From: Sphingobacteriales bacterium
GTDB lineage: Bacteria > Bacteroidota > Bacteroidia > Chitinophagales > JADIYW01
Direction: 5' to 3'
Assembly: GCA_016721245.1 (NCBI GenBank)
Contig: JADKIQ010000005.1
Location: forward strand, 186,001 to 250,000
DNA length: 64,000 nucleotides
The notes under the pieces were generated by a model. That model was not told the DNA's origin, made no database searches, and worked only from the letters and a program-made list of their open reading frames with translations. Both the position numbers and the translations under genes were made by a program. Below are positions 36,036 through 44,321 of the stretch, piece by piece; the stretch's first letter is position 1, and every line of letters starts with the position of its first letter.

Positions 36036-36959
36036 ATGCAGTTCCATTTAAAAAGTATTCTACTTTATCTGACAGTTGTTCTTCTTCCAATCAGCTGTAC
36101 CTCCAAAAAATCTGACAAAGAGCAAAACCAATACGACTGGAATACCGGAAGTGTCGTTATTGTGGCTGATTCCAACTTAAGTTACGTGTTGGAACAACTA
36201 ATTCCGATTTATGAGAATTTTTATCCTGCCGCAGAAGTTTCATTCAAATATACTTCTGAGGATATTGCCATCAGCGATTTTAAAAATAAAAAAAACACCA
36301 TTATCGCCATTGAGAAGTCGCTAACTGCAGACGAAATAACGGTTGCGGCACACAATCAGGATGCGAAAATTCTGGAAAATACGTTTGCCTACGATGCCAT
36401 AGCGGTCATCGCAAACAAATCATTTAAAGATTCCGTTTTTGTGGTAGAAAACACAGTATCTTTCCTTACAACAGCTACTGTATCAAAACTGGTTTTTGAC
36501 AATTCTAAATCAGGCATTGCACGGGCAATCATGCAATTATCAAAAACCGATCCTTCTCTCTTTAAGAATGCCTACTCCTTAAATTCCGTATCGGATGTGT
36601 TGAAGTATGTCTCTAATAATGCTAATGCTATTGGGTTTATACCTTACAACCTTTTAAGCAACCGGAATGAAAAAGAAGCACAAGCTATCAGGGCTAATTT
36701 CAAATTTTTGTCCGTTTCGTATCGGGATACCATTACTGCCATCTCACAGGAAAGTATTGCCCAGCAACAGTACCCGCTGGTTCGACCTATTTCCATTTAC
36801 ATAGGTAATTGCCCTGATTTGGCAGGACAAGGTTTTACCAATTTTTTATTTAAGCAACAGATTTCGAAAGCATTATTACTGAGTGGTCTGGTTCCCAAAA
36901 ATATTCCGGCAAGGGAAGTGAATGTAACGGATGAATTTAACCCTGAGAAAACTAAATAG
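36036..36959 (+). CDS. PstS-like substrate-binding lipoprotein
   Basis: A 307-aa predicted lipoprotein (lipobox LPISC, Cys21). The body resembles phosphate-type (PstS/PBP-like) binding proteins: GSVVIVADSNLSYVLEQLIP near the start, a crossing segment around 100-125 and NANAIGFIPYNLLSN in the second lobe. No permease or ATPase genes accompany it, so transport by a classical Pst system is not supported here. A link to the TonB genes just upstream is suggested only by position. Confidence 0.7.
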   Translation: MQFHLKSILLYLTVVLLPISCTSKKSDKEQNQYDWNTGSVVIVADSNLSYVLEQLIPIYENFYPAAEVSFKYTSEDIAISDFKNKKNTIIAIEKSLTADEITVAAHNQDAKILENTFAYDAIAVIANKSFKDSVFVVENTVSFLTTATVSKLVFDNSKSGIARAIMQLSKTDPSLFKNAYSLNSVSDVLKYVSNNANAIGFIPYNLLSNRNEKEAQAIRANFKFLSVSYRDTITAISQESIAQQQYPLVRPISIYIGNCPDLAGQGFTNFLFKQQISKALLLSGLVPKNIPAREVNVTDEFNPEKTK

Positions 36960-37048
36960 ATCAAATACTAAGCAAAAATAATCGAGTAATATTATCTTAA
37001 CTTTCAATCATTATTCTTTTTGTATTTTTATAATCACATTTCAAACGT

Positions 37049-38305
37049 ATGTCAGAAGATAAAGTAACCATTACCCTTGGCGGAAAAACCACTGAATGTC
37101 CTGTTTTAGTAGGCACAGAGAACGAATACGCAATCAACATTGATAAATTAAGAGAAGACACAGGCTTTGTAACCCTTGATTTCGGGTATAAAAATACAGG
37201 CGCTACCACCAGCAAAATCACGTTTCTGGATGGCGAATTGGGTATTTTACGCTACAGAGGCTACGAAATTGCTGATTTAGCTGAAAAATCAAATTTTGTA
37301 GAAGTAGCTTATTTATTGCTGTACGGCGAATTACCAACAACAGCACAGTTAGCAGATTTCAACCAGAAATTAAAGGACAACTCTGATATCCCTGCAGAAG
37401 TGGCCACCATCTTAAAAGCATTGCCGAAAGGCACGCATCCGATGGCGCAACTGGCAGCAGTTACCGTTGTATTGTCCGGTGTTTATAAAGACGGAGCAAA
37501 GTTGACTGACGAAAACTACATCAACATTTTAGCAAAATTCCCGGTACTGGTAGCGATGATTATTCGTAATTCTCAGGGATTGGATTTTGTGGCGAATGAT
37601 AAAAACTTAGATTATGTGGCCAACTTCCTGCATATGGCATTTGGCAAACCGGCATCAGACGTATTGATTGATGCAATGGATAAATTACTCATCCTACACG
37701 CAGATCATGAGCAAAACTGCTCTACTTCTACGGTTAGAATGGTAGGTTCTTCTAATGCAAATGTGTACGCTTCCGTAAGTGCAGGCATTAGTGCACTTTG
37801 GGGACCATTACACGGCGGTGCTAATCAGGCGGTTTTAGAACAATTGGAAGCAATTGAAAAAGACGGCGGAGACACAGCGAAATTCGTAGCTATGGCTAAA
37901 GATAAAGCTTCCGGTTTCAGATTAATGGGTTTCGGACACCGCGTTTACAAAAATTTTGACCCGCGCGCTAAGATTTTGAAAAAAGCATGTGATGAGGTGT
38001 TAGATGATTTAGGTGTTCAGGATAAAAAATTAACCATCGCGGTAGAATTGGAACAAGCGGCATTGAACGATGATTACTTCGTATCCAGAAAACTATATCC
38101 GAATGTAGATTTCTACTCCGGTATCATCTATCAGGCTATCGGCTTCCCTACAGATACTTTCACTACCTTGTTTGCGCTGGGCAGATTACCGGGTTGGGTG
38201 GCACAATGGAAAGAACTGAAAGAAAACAAAGAGCCGATTGGTCGTCCGCGTCAGATTTATTTAGGTGCAACGGTTCGTCCGTACAGCGATATCACTGAAA
38301 GATAA
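37049..38305 (+). CDS. gltA: Citrate synthase
   Basis: A 418-aa type II citrate synthase. Motifs include ILHADHEQNCSTSTVRMVGS with the active-site His, GPLHGGANQAVLEQL with the second catalytic His, GFGHRVYKNFDPRAKILK, and the catalytic Asp in YPNVDFYSGI. It condenses oxaloacetate with acetyl-CoA to begin the TCA cycle. The length is typical. It is a single-gene unit followed by a terminator-like hairpin. Confidence 0.98.
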   Translation: MSEDKVTITLGGKTTECPVLVGTENEYAINIDKLREDTGFVTLDFGYKNTGATTSKITFLDGELGILRYRGYEIADLAEKSNFVEVAYLLLYGELPTTAQLADFNQKLKDNSDIPAEVATILKALPKGTHPMAQLAAVTVVLSGVYKDGAKLTDENYINILAKFPVLVAMIIRNSQGLDFVANDKNLDYVANFLHMAFGKPASDVLIDAMDKLLILHADHEQNCSTSTVRMVGSSNANVYASVSAGISALWGPLHGGANQAVLEQLEAIEKDGGDTAKFVAMAKDKASGFRLMGFGHRVYKNFDPRAKILKKACDEVLDDLGVQDKKLTIAVELEQAALNDDYFVSRKLYPNVDFYSGIIYQAIGFPTDTFTTLFALGRLPGWVAQWKELKENKEPIGRPRQIYLGATVRPYSDITER

Positions 38306-38315
38306 TTAAAACAGA

Positions 38316-38339
38316 AAGGTGATTTGAATCATCTTTTTT
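38316..38339 (+). terminator. Terminator after citrate synthase
   Basis: AAGGTGATT / AATCATCTT can form a 9-bp stem with one G-U pair and a very tight loop (the inner pairs must open), followed by five T. It begins 10 bp after the stop. Confidence 0.6.
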
Positions 38340-38370
38340 ATACATACTAGATTCTACCTTTACGGTATCA

Positions 38371-38754
38371 ATGAAAGCATTGGGCGCCATATTATTTTCT
38401 GTATTTTTTCTGCTTACCACCATGCAGGAAGCTACTTTTTTGATTTTATATAAGTTAAACGAGAAAGAAATTACGGAAAAATACTGTATCAATAAGAATA
38501 TAAAAAACTCTTGCTGTAAAGGTTCCTGCCACTTAAAAACAACCATCTCTAATGCAGAAAGAGAGGATACCAAAAATCCGTTTTCTACCACCAGCGTTAA
38601 ACTGAAAGAAGTAGAAATCATTTTTCAGCAAGTTCAGAAAATTAATCTTTCAACTCCTGTATCTGCAGATATAGTATTCCGTCAGGCTCCGGCTTCCGTA
38701 CTGGAGGAAGGCGTCACCTCCTCTCTGATTAAACCTCCCGCTGTTTTAGGATAA
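38371..38754 (+). CDS. Small Cys-rich exported protein, probable metal-linked family
   Basis: A 127-aa protein with an N-terminal signal or membrane segment and a Cys cluster, KYCINKNIKNSCCKGSCHLK (residues about 38-57). From memory, small Bacteroidota proteins with C.NK...C.GKCHLKK motifs occur beside copper- or heavy-metal-related envelope genes. The His and Cys residues could bind copper. It is the first gene of the MbnP/MbnH-type cluster, 29 bp ahead of the beta-barrel gene. Function unknown. Confidence 0.65.
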   Translation: MKALGAILFSVFFLLTTMQEATFLILYKLNEKEITEKYCINKNIKNSCCKGSCHLKTTISNAEREDTKNPFSTTSVKLKEVEIIFQQVQKINLSTPVSADIVFRQAPASVLEEGVTSSLIKPPAVLG

Positions 38755-38783
38755 TCTTTATTGATCATTCTAAAACAAAAACA

Positions 38784-39722
38784 ATGTATAAACTTATTAT
38801 AGCATTTATGTGCTGCTTCAGCAGCGCGTATGCCTGTGATTTTTGCGGCTGTTCTCCGGCGGTGATGAATACAGATGTGTTGTCGTTACAACCACAATCT
38901 TCTGTAGGAACATCGCTGCAATACCGAAATTTCAAACATCTGGTATCGGATGCCAACGTAAAAAGAACGCAAATTATAACGCAATCTTTTTTTGTATCCT
39001 ATGCACCCAAGAAATGGGTGGACATCCGTTTATCGATGCCTATTACCTGGATGTTTAACCAGTATAAAGTACTGGATGAGACAACACCCCATTTGAAAGA
39101 AAGGAAATTCGGAGCAGGAGACATGATGTTGTTTTCCAATTTCAGAGTATTGTCAAAACCAGGATTGGGTGACAAGAAAGTCGGACATATCATCAATCTT
39201 GGATTCGGATTAGGCTTTCCTACGGGAAGCAAAAAATCCTCCACCAACGAGCTGTTGCAGGATTTTAATTTCGGAACCCAAATGGTGGCATTTTATTTCT
39301 CCGGAACCTACAGCCTGAGTATAAAAAACTGGAGTCTGGTCAATTCTGCACTGGTGAAAATAAATATGTATAACAAGGATAAGGTAAAATACGGTAACAT
39401 GTATTCGTATCAACTTTCTGCCAACTATACCCATTTTTTCAAGAAAGTGGCTTTGACGCCAATTGCAGGAATACGCACGGATATTTCACAGAAGAATCTG
39501 CATAATAAGATTATACAACAGAAATCAGGAAGCTGGACACTGACTGCCAACATCGGTCTTCAGTGTACCATAAAAGAGTTTTCCTTTAATGTCAGCATCT
39601 CTCAGCCTATGGCACAAAAGGTCTCTGGCGGCAATGTAAAAGAGCAAACCGGATTTAACTGTATGTTTCGTTACCAGATAAAGAGAAAACCAAAAATCAC
39701 AGTCGAAAATGCATCTAAATAA
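38784..39722 (+). CDS. Outer-membrane beta-barrel protein with N-terminal CDFCGC motif
   Basis: A 312-aa protein. After a short signal peptide ending at AYA, the mature N-terminus begins CDFCGCSPAVMNTDVL, four residues of Cys/Gly spacing that look metal- or disulfide-reactive. The rest alternates aromatic and polar residues in short strands (VGTSLQYRNFKHL, WVDIRLSMPITWMFNQY, IGLQCTIKEFSFNVSISQP), typical of transporter-type outer-membrane barrels. Proteins with this CD.CGC start and a barrel occur beside MbnP/MbnH-like genes in other Bacteroidota as far as I recall. It may bring copper across the outer membrane, but this is inference. Confidence 0.65.
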   Translation: MYKLIIAFMCCFSSAYACDFCGCSPAVMNTDVLSLQPQSSVGTSLQYRNFKHLVSDANVKRTQIITQSFFVSYAPKKWVDIRLSMPITWMFNQYKVLDETTPHLKERKFGAGDMMLFSNFRVLSKPGLGDKKVGHIINLGFGLGFPTGSKKSSTNELLQDFNFGTQMVAFYFSGTYSLSIKNWSLVNSALVKINMYNKDKVKYGNMYSYQLSANYTHFFKKVALTPIAGIRTDISQKNLHNKIIQQKSGSWTLTANIGLQCTIKEFSFNVSISQPMAQKVSGGNVKEQTGFNCMFRYQIKRKPKITVENASK

Positions 39723-39747
39723 CAACCAACCTAAAAACAAAAAAGTC

Positions 39748-40134
39748 ATGTTTAAAAAGATAATCATTGCAAGTATCTGCTGTTGTACAACCATCATCGC
39801 CTGTCAGAAAGAGACAGACAACAAAGCTCCTGTTATTTCCCTGCTGTTGCCAACAGAAGGACAGGAAATCAATGCAACAACGGATTCCGTTATCATACAG
39901 GCAACTATGGATGATGCTGATATGCACAACTTCAGATATACCGTTACCAATAAAGCGGACGGCGATACTTTAATACATATCAATCCTAGACATGATCATG
40001 TGGAGCATATTGACTTTTATAAAGGCTACAAACTTGTTATTGATGCTGACATAGATGCTCTTTTAGTTTTTACGGCGGAAGACCATAGCGGAAACGTCTC
40101 TACCAAATCGGTAAATTTTAAATTGATTAAATAA
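39748..40134 (+). CDS. Lipoprotein with an Ig-like domain, hypothetical
   Basis: A 128-aa protein from ATG 39748; the in-frame ATG at 39709, overlapping the previous gene, lacks a proper signal peptide. The lipobox is IIACQ (Cys19). The remainder is one beta-sandwich-like domain (APVISLLLPTEGQEI, then LVFTAEDHSGNVST at the end) with a His-rich HDHVEH stretch in the middle that could bind a metal. Fifth residues upstream of the small membrane gene, it is part of the copper-type cluster. Confidence 0.65.
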   Translation: MFKKIIIASICCCTTIIACQKETDNKAPVISLLLPTEGQEINATTDSVIIQATMDDADMHNFRYTVTNKADGDTLIHINPRHDHVEHIDFYKGYKLVIDADIDALLVFTAEDHSGNVSTKSVNFKLIK

Positions 40135-40140
40135 CACAAC

Positions 40141-40398
40141 ATGTCCACTTTAATTTCATACGGAGCACTAATAAGCGGATTGATAGCCATCTTTAATATC
40201 ATGGAAATTATTTTTTATTTCTTTTTGGGTATCAAAAATAAAACCATCTTAAAATGGACCTCCGTTTTAGCGGCATCTGTGCTGTTATTATACTTTCCAA
40301 ACATGGAAGGTATCCTCTTCCTGTTGTTCGGCCTAGTAGCCTACACCATGGGTAAAATGATTCTCCTGGTAGAATCTGTTAAAACAAGTAATTCTTAA
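40141..40398 (+). CDS. Small membrane protein of the MbnP/MbnH-type cluster
   Basis: An 85-aa protein with three hydrophobic segments (about residues 5-27, 37-52 and 57-77). No known motif. It begins 6 bp after the preceding lipoprotein gene and ends 19 bp before mbnP-like, so it is clearly co-transcribed with them. Confidence 0.7.
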   Translation: MSTLISYGALISGLIAIFNIMEIIFYFFLGIKNKTILKWTSVLAASVLLLYFPNMEGILFLLFGLVAYTMGKMILLVESVKTSNS

Positions 40399-40417
40399 AA
40401 TCTAAACAATCAAACAA

Positions 40418-41200
40418 ATGAAAAAAACACATTTATTCTTATTATCCATCGCCATCTTGTCATTCATTACATCTTGTAAAAAAGAAGAAACATTGGAAGG
40501 ACCGGGAATGGTGGCTATCGAATTTGACAACCGCGCAGGTTCCGCAGATTTAGAGTTAAATACTACCTGGTACAAAAACGCTAATAACGACTCTATGAAC
40601 TTCTCTTTATTCAAATACTATGTAAGCAATTTCGTCTTCAACAAAGAAGATGGCAGCAGCTATGTGGTACCAAAAGATGAATGCTACTTTTTAATTGACG
40701 AAGCAAATGTTGCCTCACAGGAAGTAGAATTCGATAATGTTCCTGCGGGAAAATATGTTTCTGTAACATTCACCATCGGTGTTGACTCTTTAAAATCAAC
40801 GGCACCGCAATCAGAAAGAACCGGCGTGCTGGATATTACCGCAAATGCTGACATGTACTGGACATGGAATTCTGGATATATCTTCGTAAAAACCGAAGGT
40901 ACTTTCTCTCAGGCATCCGGCAGTGACTTCTTTTATCATATCGGGGGTTTTGGAGGATATTCTTCTGCAACCGTTAACAATCTCAGAACAGTTACTATGG
41001 CGTTACCGGGTGCTCCGCTTAATTTCGGAAGCAACAACCACAAACACATCCACACATTTGTAGATGCATTGAAAGTGGTAAATGGAACGACCAACATCAG
41101 CGTACCAACCACACCGGTAGTAATGGGCGGACCGGATGCTCCAAAAATTGCAGAGAATTACAAAAGCATGTTCGTAGTTGATCATGTAGAATCAGAATAA
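40418..41200 (+). CDS. MbnP family copper-related lipoprotein
   Basis: A 260-aa protein, lipobox FITSC (Cys20). It carries the MbnP core: VAIEFDNRAGSADLELNTTW, FSLFKYYVSNF, the FTIGVDS segment and MYWTWNSGYIFVK (about 146-158), then a His cluster HKHIHTF (208-214). In the methanotroph system MbnP binds copper after one of its tryptophans is oxidised to kynurenine by the partner MbnH; several conserved Trp are present here (W51, W148, W150). The partner peroxidase is encoded immediately downstream at 41290, behind a terminator. Confidence 0.88.
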   Translation: MKKTHLFLLSIAILSFITSCKKEETLEGPGMVAIEFDNRAGSADLELNTTWYKNANNDSMNFSLFKYYVSNFVFNKEDGSSYVVPKDECYFLIDEANVASQEVEFDNVPAGKYVSVTFTIGVDSLKSTAPQSERTGVLDITANADMYWTWNSGYIFVKTEGTFSQASGSDFFYHIGGFGGYSSATVNNLRTVTMALPGAPLNFGSNNHKHIHTFVDALKVVNGTTNISVPTTPVVMGGPDAPKIAENYKSMFVVDHVESE

Positions 41201-41212
41201 TTTTTTCGCTTA

Positions 41213-41255
41213 AACCAAAGGAGAGTCATTGAAATTCTCCTTTGGTTTTCTTTTA
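41213..41255 (+). terminator. Terminator between the MbnP-like and MbnH-like genes
   Basis: A perfect 12-bp stem AACCAAAGGAGA / TCTCCTTTGGTT with an 11-nt loop is followed by TTCTTTT. It starts 13 bp after the mbnP stop and would separate, or reduce, transcription of the peroxidase gene. Confidence 0.9.
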
Positions 41256-41289
41256 GAATTTATTTTGGTCACTCCTGTAAAAGAGTATC

Positions 41290-42312
41290 ATGAAAAAGAT
41301 TTATTATTTATTATGTGTCTTGTTGCTTATACAGTGTTCCAAAAACGAAGACAATAATCCTACAGACAAAGGTTTTGTGATTCCGGATAATTTTCCGGCT
41401 GTTAAGTATAATCTAATTGAAAACCCATACTCAATTGAGAAAAGAGAATTGGGAAGAAAATTATTTTATGATGCCCGATTATCCAGAGACAATACCGTTT
41501 CCTGCGGCAGCTGCCATCAGCAAGTTGTTGCCTTTGCACATGCTGGACACAGAGTTAGTCACGGCATCGACAATAAACTGGGCACCCGTAATGCTCCGGC
41601 ATTATTTAATCTGGCCTGGAATCCCTTGTTTTTCTGGGACGGCGGCGTCGGAGATCTGGATTTATTCCATATCAATCCTATTCAGAATCCCGTTGAAATG
41701 GATGAAACCATTCCGAATGTCATCACCAAACTAAAAACAGACAATAACTACGCTGATTTATTCAAAAAGGCGTTCGGCTCCACGGATATTACGCCATTGC
41801 GATTCAACCAAGCCTTGTCTGCCTTTATGATTTCCATTGTGTCCAATCAATCCAGATACGATGACTATATCGCCGGAAATACTGCGGCATTGAATACCAG
41901 CGAAAAAGAAGGATTGCAGCTCTTCAATCAGAAATGTGCCAGCTGCCATGCGGGTATTCTGTTTTCGGATTTTAGTTTCAGAAACAATGGCCTGACGACA
42001 GGCTCCGACCTGGGAAGATTCCGGGTGTCTGTGATTACCACCGACAGTTTCAAATTTAAGGTACCTAGCTTACGCAATGTAGAAAAATCCGGTCCTTATA
42101 TGCATGATGGCAGATTCACTACTCTGGAAGAAATTCTAGATCATTATGCAACAGGTGTGGTGAAAACAAATACCACATTAGATACGATTTTACAACAAGA
42201 CGGCACACTGGGAATTCCGATGACGAATGAGGAGAAGAACAAGATTATCTTATTTCTGAAAACACTTACAGATACGAAGATGCTTAGTGATACAAGATTT
42301 TCTGAACAATAG
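41290..42312 (+). CDS. MbnH-like di-heme cytochrome c peroxidase
   Basis: A 340-aa lipoprotein (LLIQC, Cys16) of the CcpA/MauG family. Two heme-binding sites are seen: SCGSCHQQ (C72, C75, H76) and CASCHAG (C216, C219, H220), plus PYMHDGRFTTLEEILDHY near the end. The family uses two hemes to reach a high-valent state; MbnH oxidises a tryptophan on MbnP, while classical enzymes reduce H2O2. Pairing with the MbnP-like gene just upstream favours the first role. A terminator follows at 42337. Confidence 0.9.
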   Translation: MKKIYYLLCVLLLIQCSKNEDNNPTDKGFVIPDNFPAVKYNLIENPYSIEKRELGRKLFYDARLSRDNTVSCGSCHQQVVAFAHAGHRVSHGIDNKLGTRNAPALFNLAWNPLFFWDGGVGDLDLFHINPIQNPVEMDETIPNVITKLKTDNNYADLFKKAFGSTDITPLRFNQALSAFMISIVSNQSRYDDYIAGNTAALNTSEKEGLQLFNQKCASCHAGILFSDFSFRNNGLTTGSDLGRFRVSVITTDSFKFKVPSLRNVEKSGPYMHDGRFTTLEEILDHYATGVVKTNTTLDTILQQDGTLGIPMTNEEKNKIILFLKTLTDTKMLSDTRFSEQ

Positions 42313-42336
42313 TTATTTGCCAAGACTTAAATTAAT

Positions 42337-42370
42337 GGTCAGTACTCAAATGGTGCTGACCGTTTTTATT
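42337..42370 (+). terminator. Terminator after the MbnH-like gene
   Basis: GGTCAGTAC / GTGCTGACC forms a 9-bp stem (one T-G pair, loop TCAAATG), followed by GTTTTTATTTTAT. It sits inside the longest hflX reading frame, so that frame cannot start before it. Confidence 0.85.
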
Positions 42371-42373
42371 TTA

Positions 42374-42381
42374 TATCTTTG
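42374..42381 (+). promoter_or_regulatory. -7 box TATCTTTG of hflX
   Basis: TATCTTTG matches TAnnTTTG and lies just behind the previous operon's terminator and 16 bp before the TTG I take as the hflX start. No clear -33 TTG is found about 20 bp upstream. Confidence 0.5.
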
Positions 42382-42397
42382 CAGCATAATAAATATT

Positions 42398-43582
42398 TTG
42401 CACGAAGTAAATCCATTAATAGAAGAACGCGCCATACTGATAGGTATCATTCGTGATAATCAGACAGCTGAGCAGGTAGAAGAATACCTGGATGAACTCG
42501 CTTTTCTGGCAGAAACTGCAGGTGCTGTTACCGTAAAGACATTCACCCAAAAACTGAAACATCCGGATGTGCGTTATTTTGTAGGTTCCGGTAAAATGGA
42601 AGAAATAAAAGCATACAAAGAATATGCTGATGTGAATACCATCATCATTGATGATGAGATTTCTCCTGCACAGCAACGAAATCTGGAAGAAGAGCTGAAA
42701 TGTAAGATTTTAGACAGAACGAGTTTAATTCTGGATATTTTTGCCATGCGTGCACAAACCGCACAGGCACGTACACAAGTGGAGCTGGCGCAAATGCAGT
42801 ATTTGCTCCCGCGCTTAAAAGGTTTGTGGACACACTTAGAAAGACAGCGTGGTGGTATAGGTATGCGCGGTCCGGGTGAAAAAGAAATTGAAACAGACAG
42901 ACGTGTCATCAATGATAAGATTGCCCGACTGAAACAAGATCTGGAAATTTTAGACAAACAGGAACAGACCCGCAGAAAAACACGCGGTGAACTGATTCGC
43001 GTGGCATTAGTAGGCTATACCAACGTGGGTAAATCCACCATCATGAATTTACTGAGCAAAAGCGAGGTGCTGGCAGAAAATAAATTATTTGCAACACTAG
43101 ACACCACAGTAAGAAAAGTGGTGATAGAAAATATTGCCTTTTTATTGAGTGATACCGTTGGTTTCATCAGGAAATTGCCGCATCATCTGGTGGAGAGTTT
43201 CAAATCTACGCTGGATGAAACGAAAGAATCGGATATCATTGTGCATGTGGTAGATGCTTCACATGAAAATTTCAGAGACCATATCAACGTGGTGAATGAA
43301 ACGCTTTCTGATTTAAGTGTTACGCGTCAGCCGCGCCTGGTCGTATTTAATAAAATGGATTTGTATCGCGAAAAATATTTCGACCGTTTTTTACCGGAAG
43401 AAATTAAAAAAGAACTATCCGAAGATTTCGAGAAAAATATGCGCTCCTGGATGAACTGCAACTGCGTATTCATTTCCGCTACCAACAAGGAAAATATCGA
43501 GGAATTGAGAAATACGATGATTCTGATGGTGCAGGATATGTATCATAAACGTTATCCGTACAAAAGTAATTTTTACGGATAA
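42398..43582 (+). CDS. hflX: GTPase HflX
   Basis: The protein is 394 aa if translation begins at TTG 42398 (M-HEVNPLIEERAILIGI). The longest open frame starts at ATG 42287 but would overlap the MbnH-like gene and run through a terminator and a promoter, and its first 37 residues do not look like HflX. The body has FVGSGKMEEIK, the glycine-rich RGGIGMRGPGEKEIETDRR, P-loop GYTNVGKSTIMN, DTVGFIRKLPH and NKMD. HflX is a ribosome-associated GTPase that rescues stalled 70S and splits 100S ribosomes after stress. Confidence 0.93.
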   Translation: MHEVNPLIEERAILIGIIRDNQTAEQVEEYLDELAFLAETAGAVTVKTFTQKLKHPDVRYFVGSGKMEEIKAYKEYADVNTIIIDDEISPAQQRNLEEELKCKILDRTSLILDIFAMRAQTAQARTQVELAQMQYLLPRLKGLWTHLERQRGGIGMRGPGEKEIETDRRVINDKIARLKQDLEILDKQEQTRRKTRGELIRVALVGYTNVGKSTIMNLLSKSEVLAENKLFATLDTTVRKVVIENIAFLLSDTVGFIRKLPHHLVESFKSTLDETKESDIIVHVVDASHENFRDHINVVNETLSDLSVTRQPRLVVFNKMDLYREKYFDRFLPEEIKKELSEDFEKNMRSWMNCNCVFISATNKENIEELRNTMILMVQDMYHKRYPYKSNFYG

Positions 43583-43591
43583 ATTTAGCGT

Positions 43592-44245
43592 TTAAGCCTT
43601 TTTCACCTGTATTTCATGATATTTATTACTGAATTTCCCAATGACGAAAATTTCGTTTTCTACTAGTCTTTTCAACTGCAGACTATCAATATCAGCCTGC
43701 ATCACTCTTCTGTGCTGAGGATTCAATGTACCGCCCGGTCCGCCCGGCTGCGCATTCACATCATTCTGAAACTCCTGGTCAACTAAAGAACCTCTTGGAT
43801 ACATGATGCCAGGCCTTCCCTTGCCTACCAGATTTAAATCTTTCGGGTGTGGCAAACCCAGCGAATGGCCGTATTCGTGGGCTGCGGTAGTGGAACCTAT
43901 GTATAAATTGTTTCGTTGGAAATAGCCCGTATTACTGCCGATTCCATCCATACTGGATATATTCAGTTTTGCATATTCTTCAATGCGGATATAATTATTT
44001 TTCGGGTTCTGATTTTCGAGAACACTTTGTGCAGATAAAAAACTATTGTACTGGGCGGTGATTTTAAATTTTACCGTAAAATCTGCATTGTAGATAGTTG
44101 TTAATCCATTCGGAACATTCCACATCATTTCAATTTCTTCCGCAATATGCTTGCTGATTTCATAATCCGCAGCATTGCCATAGCAAATAATATTGGATGA
44201 AATCGTAATTAATTTCGTGGATATGTCAATTTCAATGGTGCCCAT
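43592..44245 (-). CDS. Metzincin-type zinc protease without signal peptide
   Basis: A 217-aa protein with the metzincin zinc motif HEYGHSLGLPH (residues 123-133) and a Met-turn GIMYPRG (Met148). The N-terminus (MGTIEIDISTKLITI) is a beta strand, not a signal peptide or lipobox, so export by Sec is not expected. Family members such as matrixins are secreted, so a cytosolic form, or export by another route (effector), is odd. The C-terminal 60 residues have no known motif. It is convergent with hflX (9 bp between stops). Substrate unknown. Confidence 0.75.
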   Translation of the reverse strand: MGTIEIDISTKLITISSNIICYGNAADYEISKHIAEEIEMMWNVPNGLTTIYNADFTVKFKITAQYNSFLSAQSVLENQNPKNNYIRIEEYAKLNISSMDGIGSNTGYFQRNNLYIGSTTAAHEYGHSLGLPHPKDLNLVGKGRPGIMYPRGSLVDQEFQNDVNAQPGGPGGTLNPQHRRVMQADIDSLQLKRLVENEIFVIGKFSNKYHEIQVKKA

Positions 44246-44276
44246 TTTTGTTTCTTAATCAAATATAAAAAAACTA

Positions 44277-44310
44277 ATCGTACATCGTTAATCGTACATC
44301 GTTAATCCTT
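44277..44310. repeat. Tandem repeat CGTACATCGTTAAT, 2.3 copies
   Basis: Two 14-bp units plus part of a third, immediately upstream of gmhA. A TATCTTTA box (one mismatch from TAnnTTTG) follows directly, so the repeat occupies the promoter spacer/upstream region. Confidence 0.75.
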
Positions 44311-44321
44311 ATCTTTACCCT

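Noticed and set aside
42287..42397. Extra N-terminal 37 residues on HflX
   Set aside because: They overlap the MbnH-like gene, a terminator and a promoter and do not resemble HflX.
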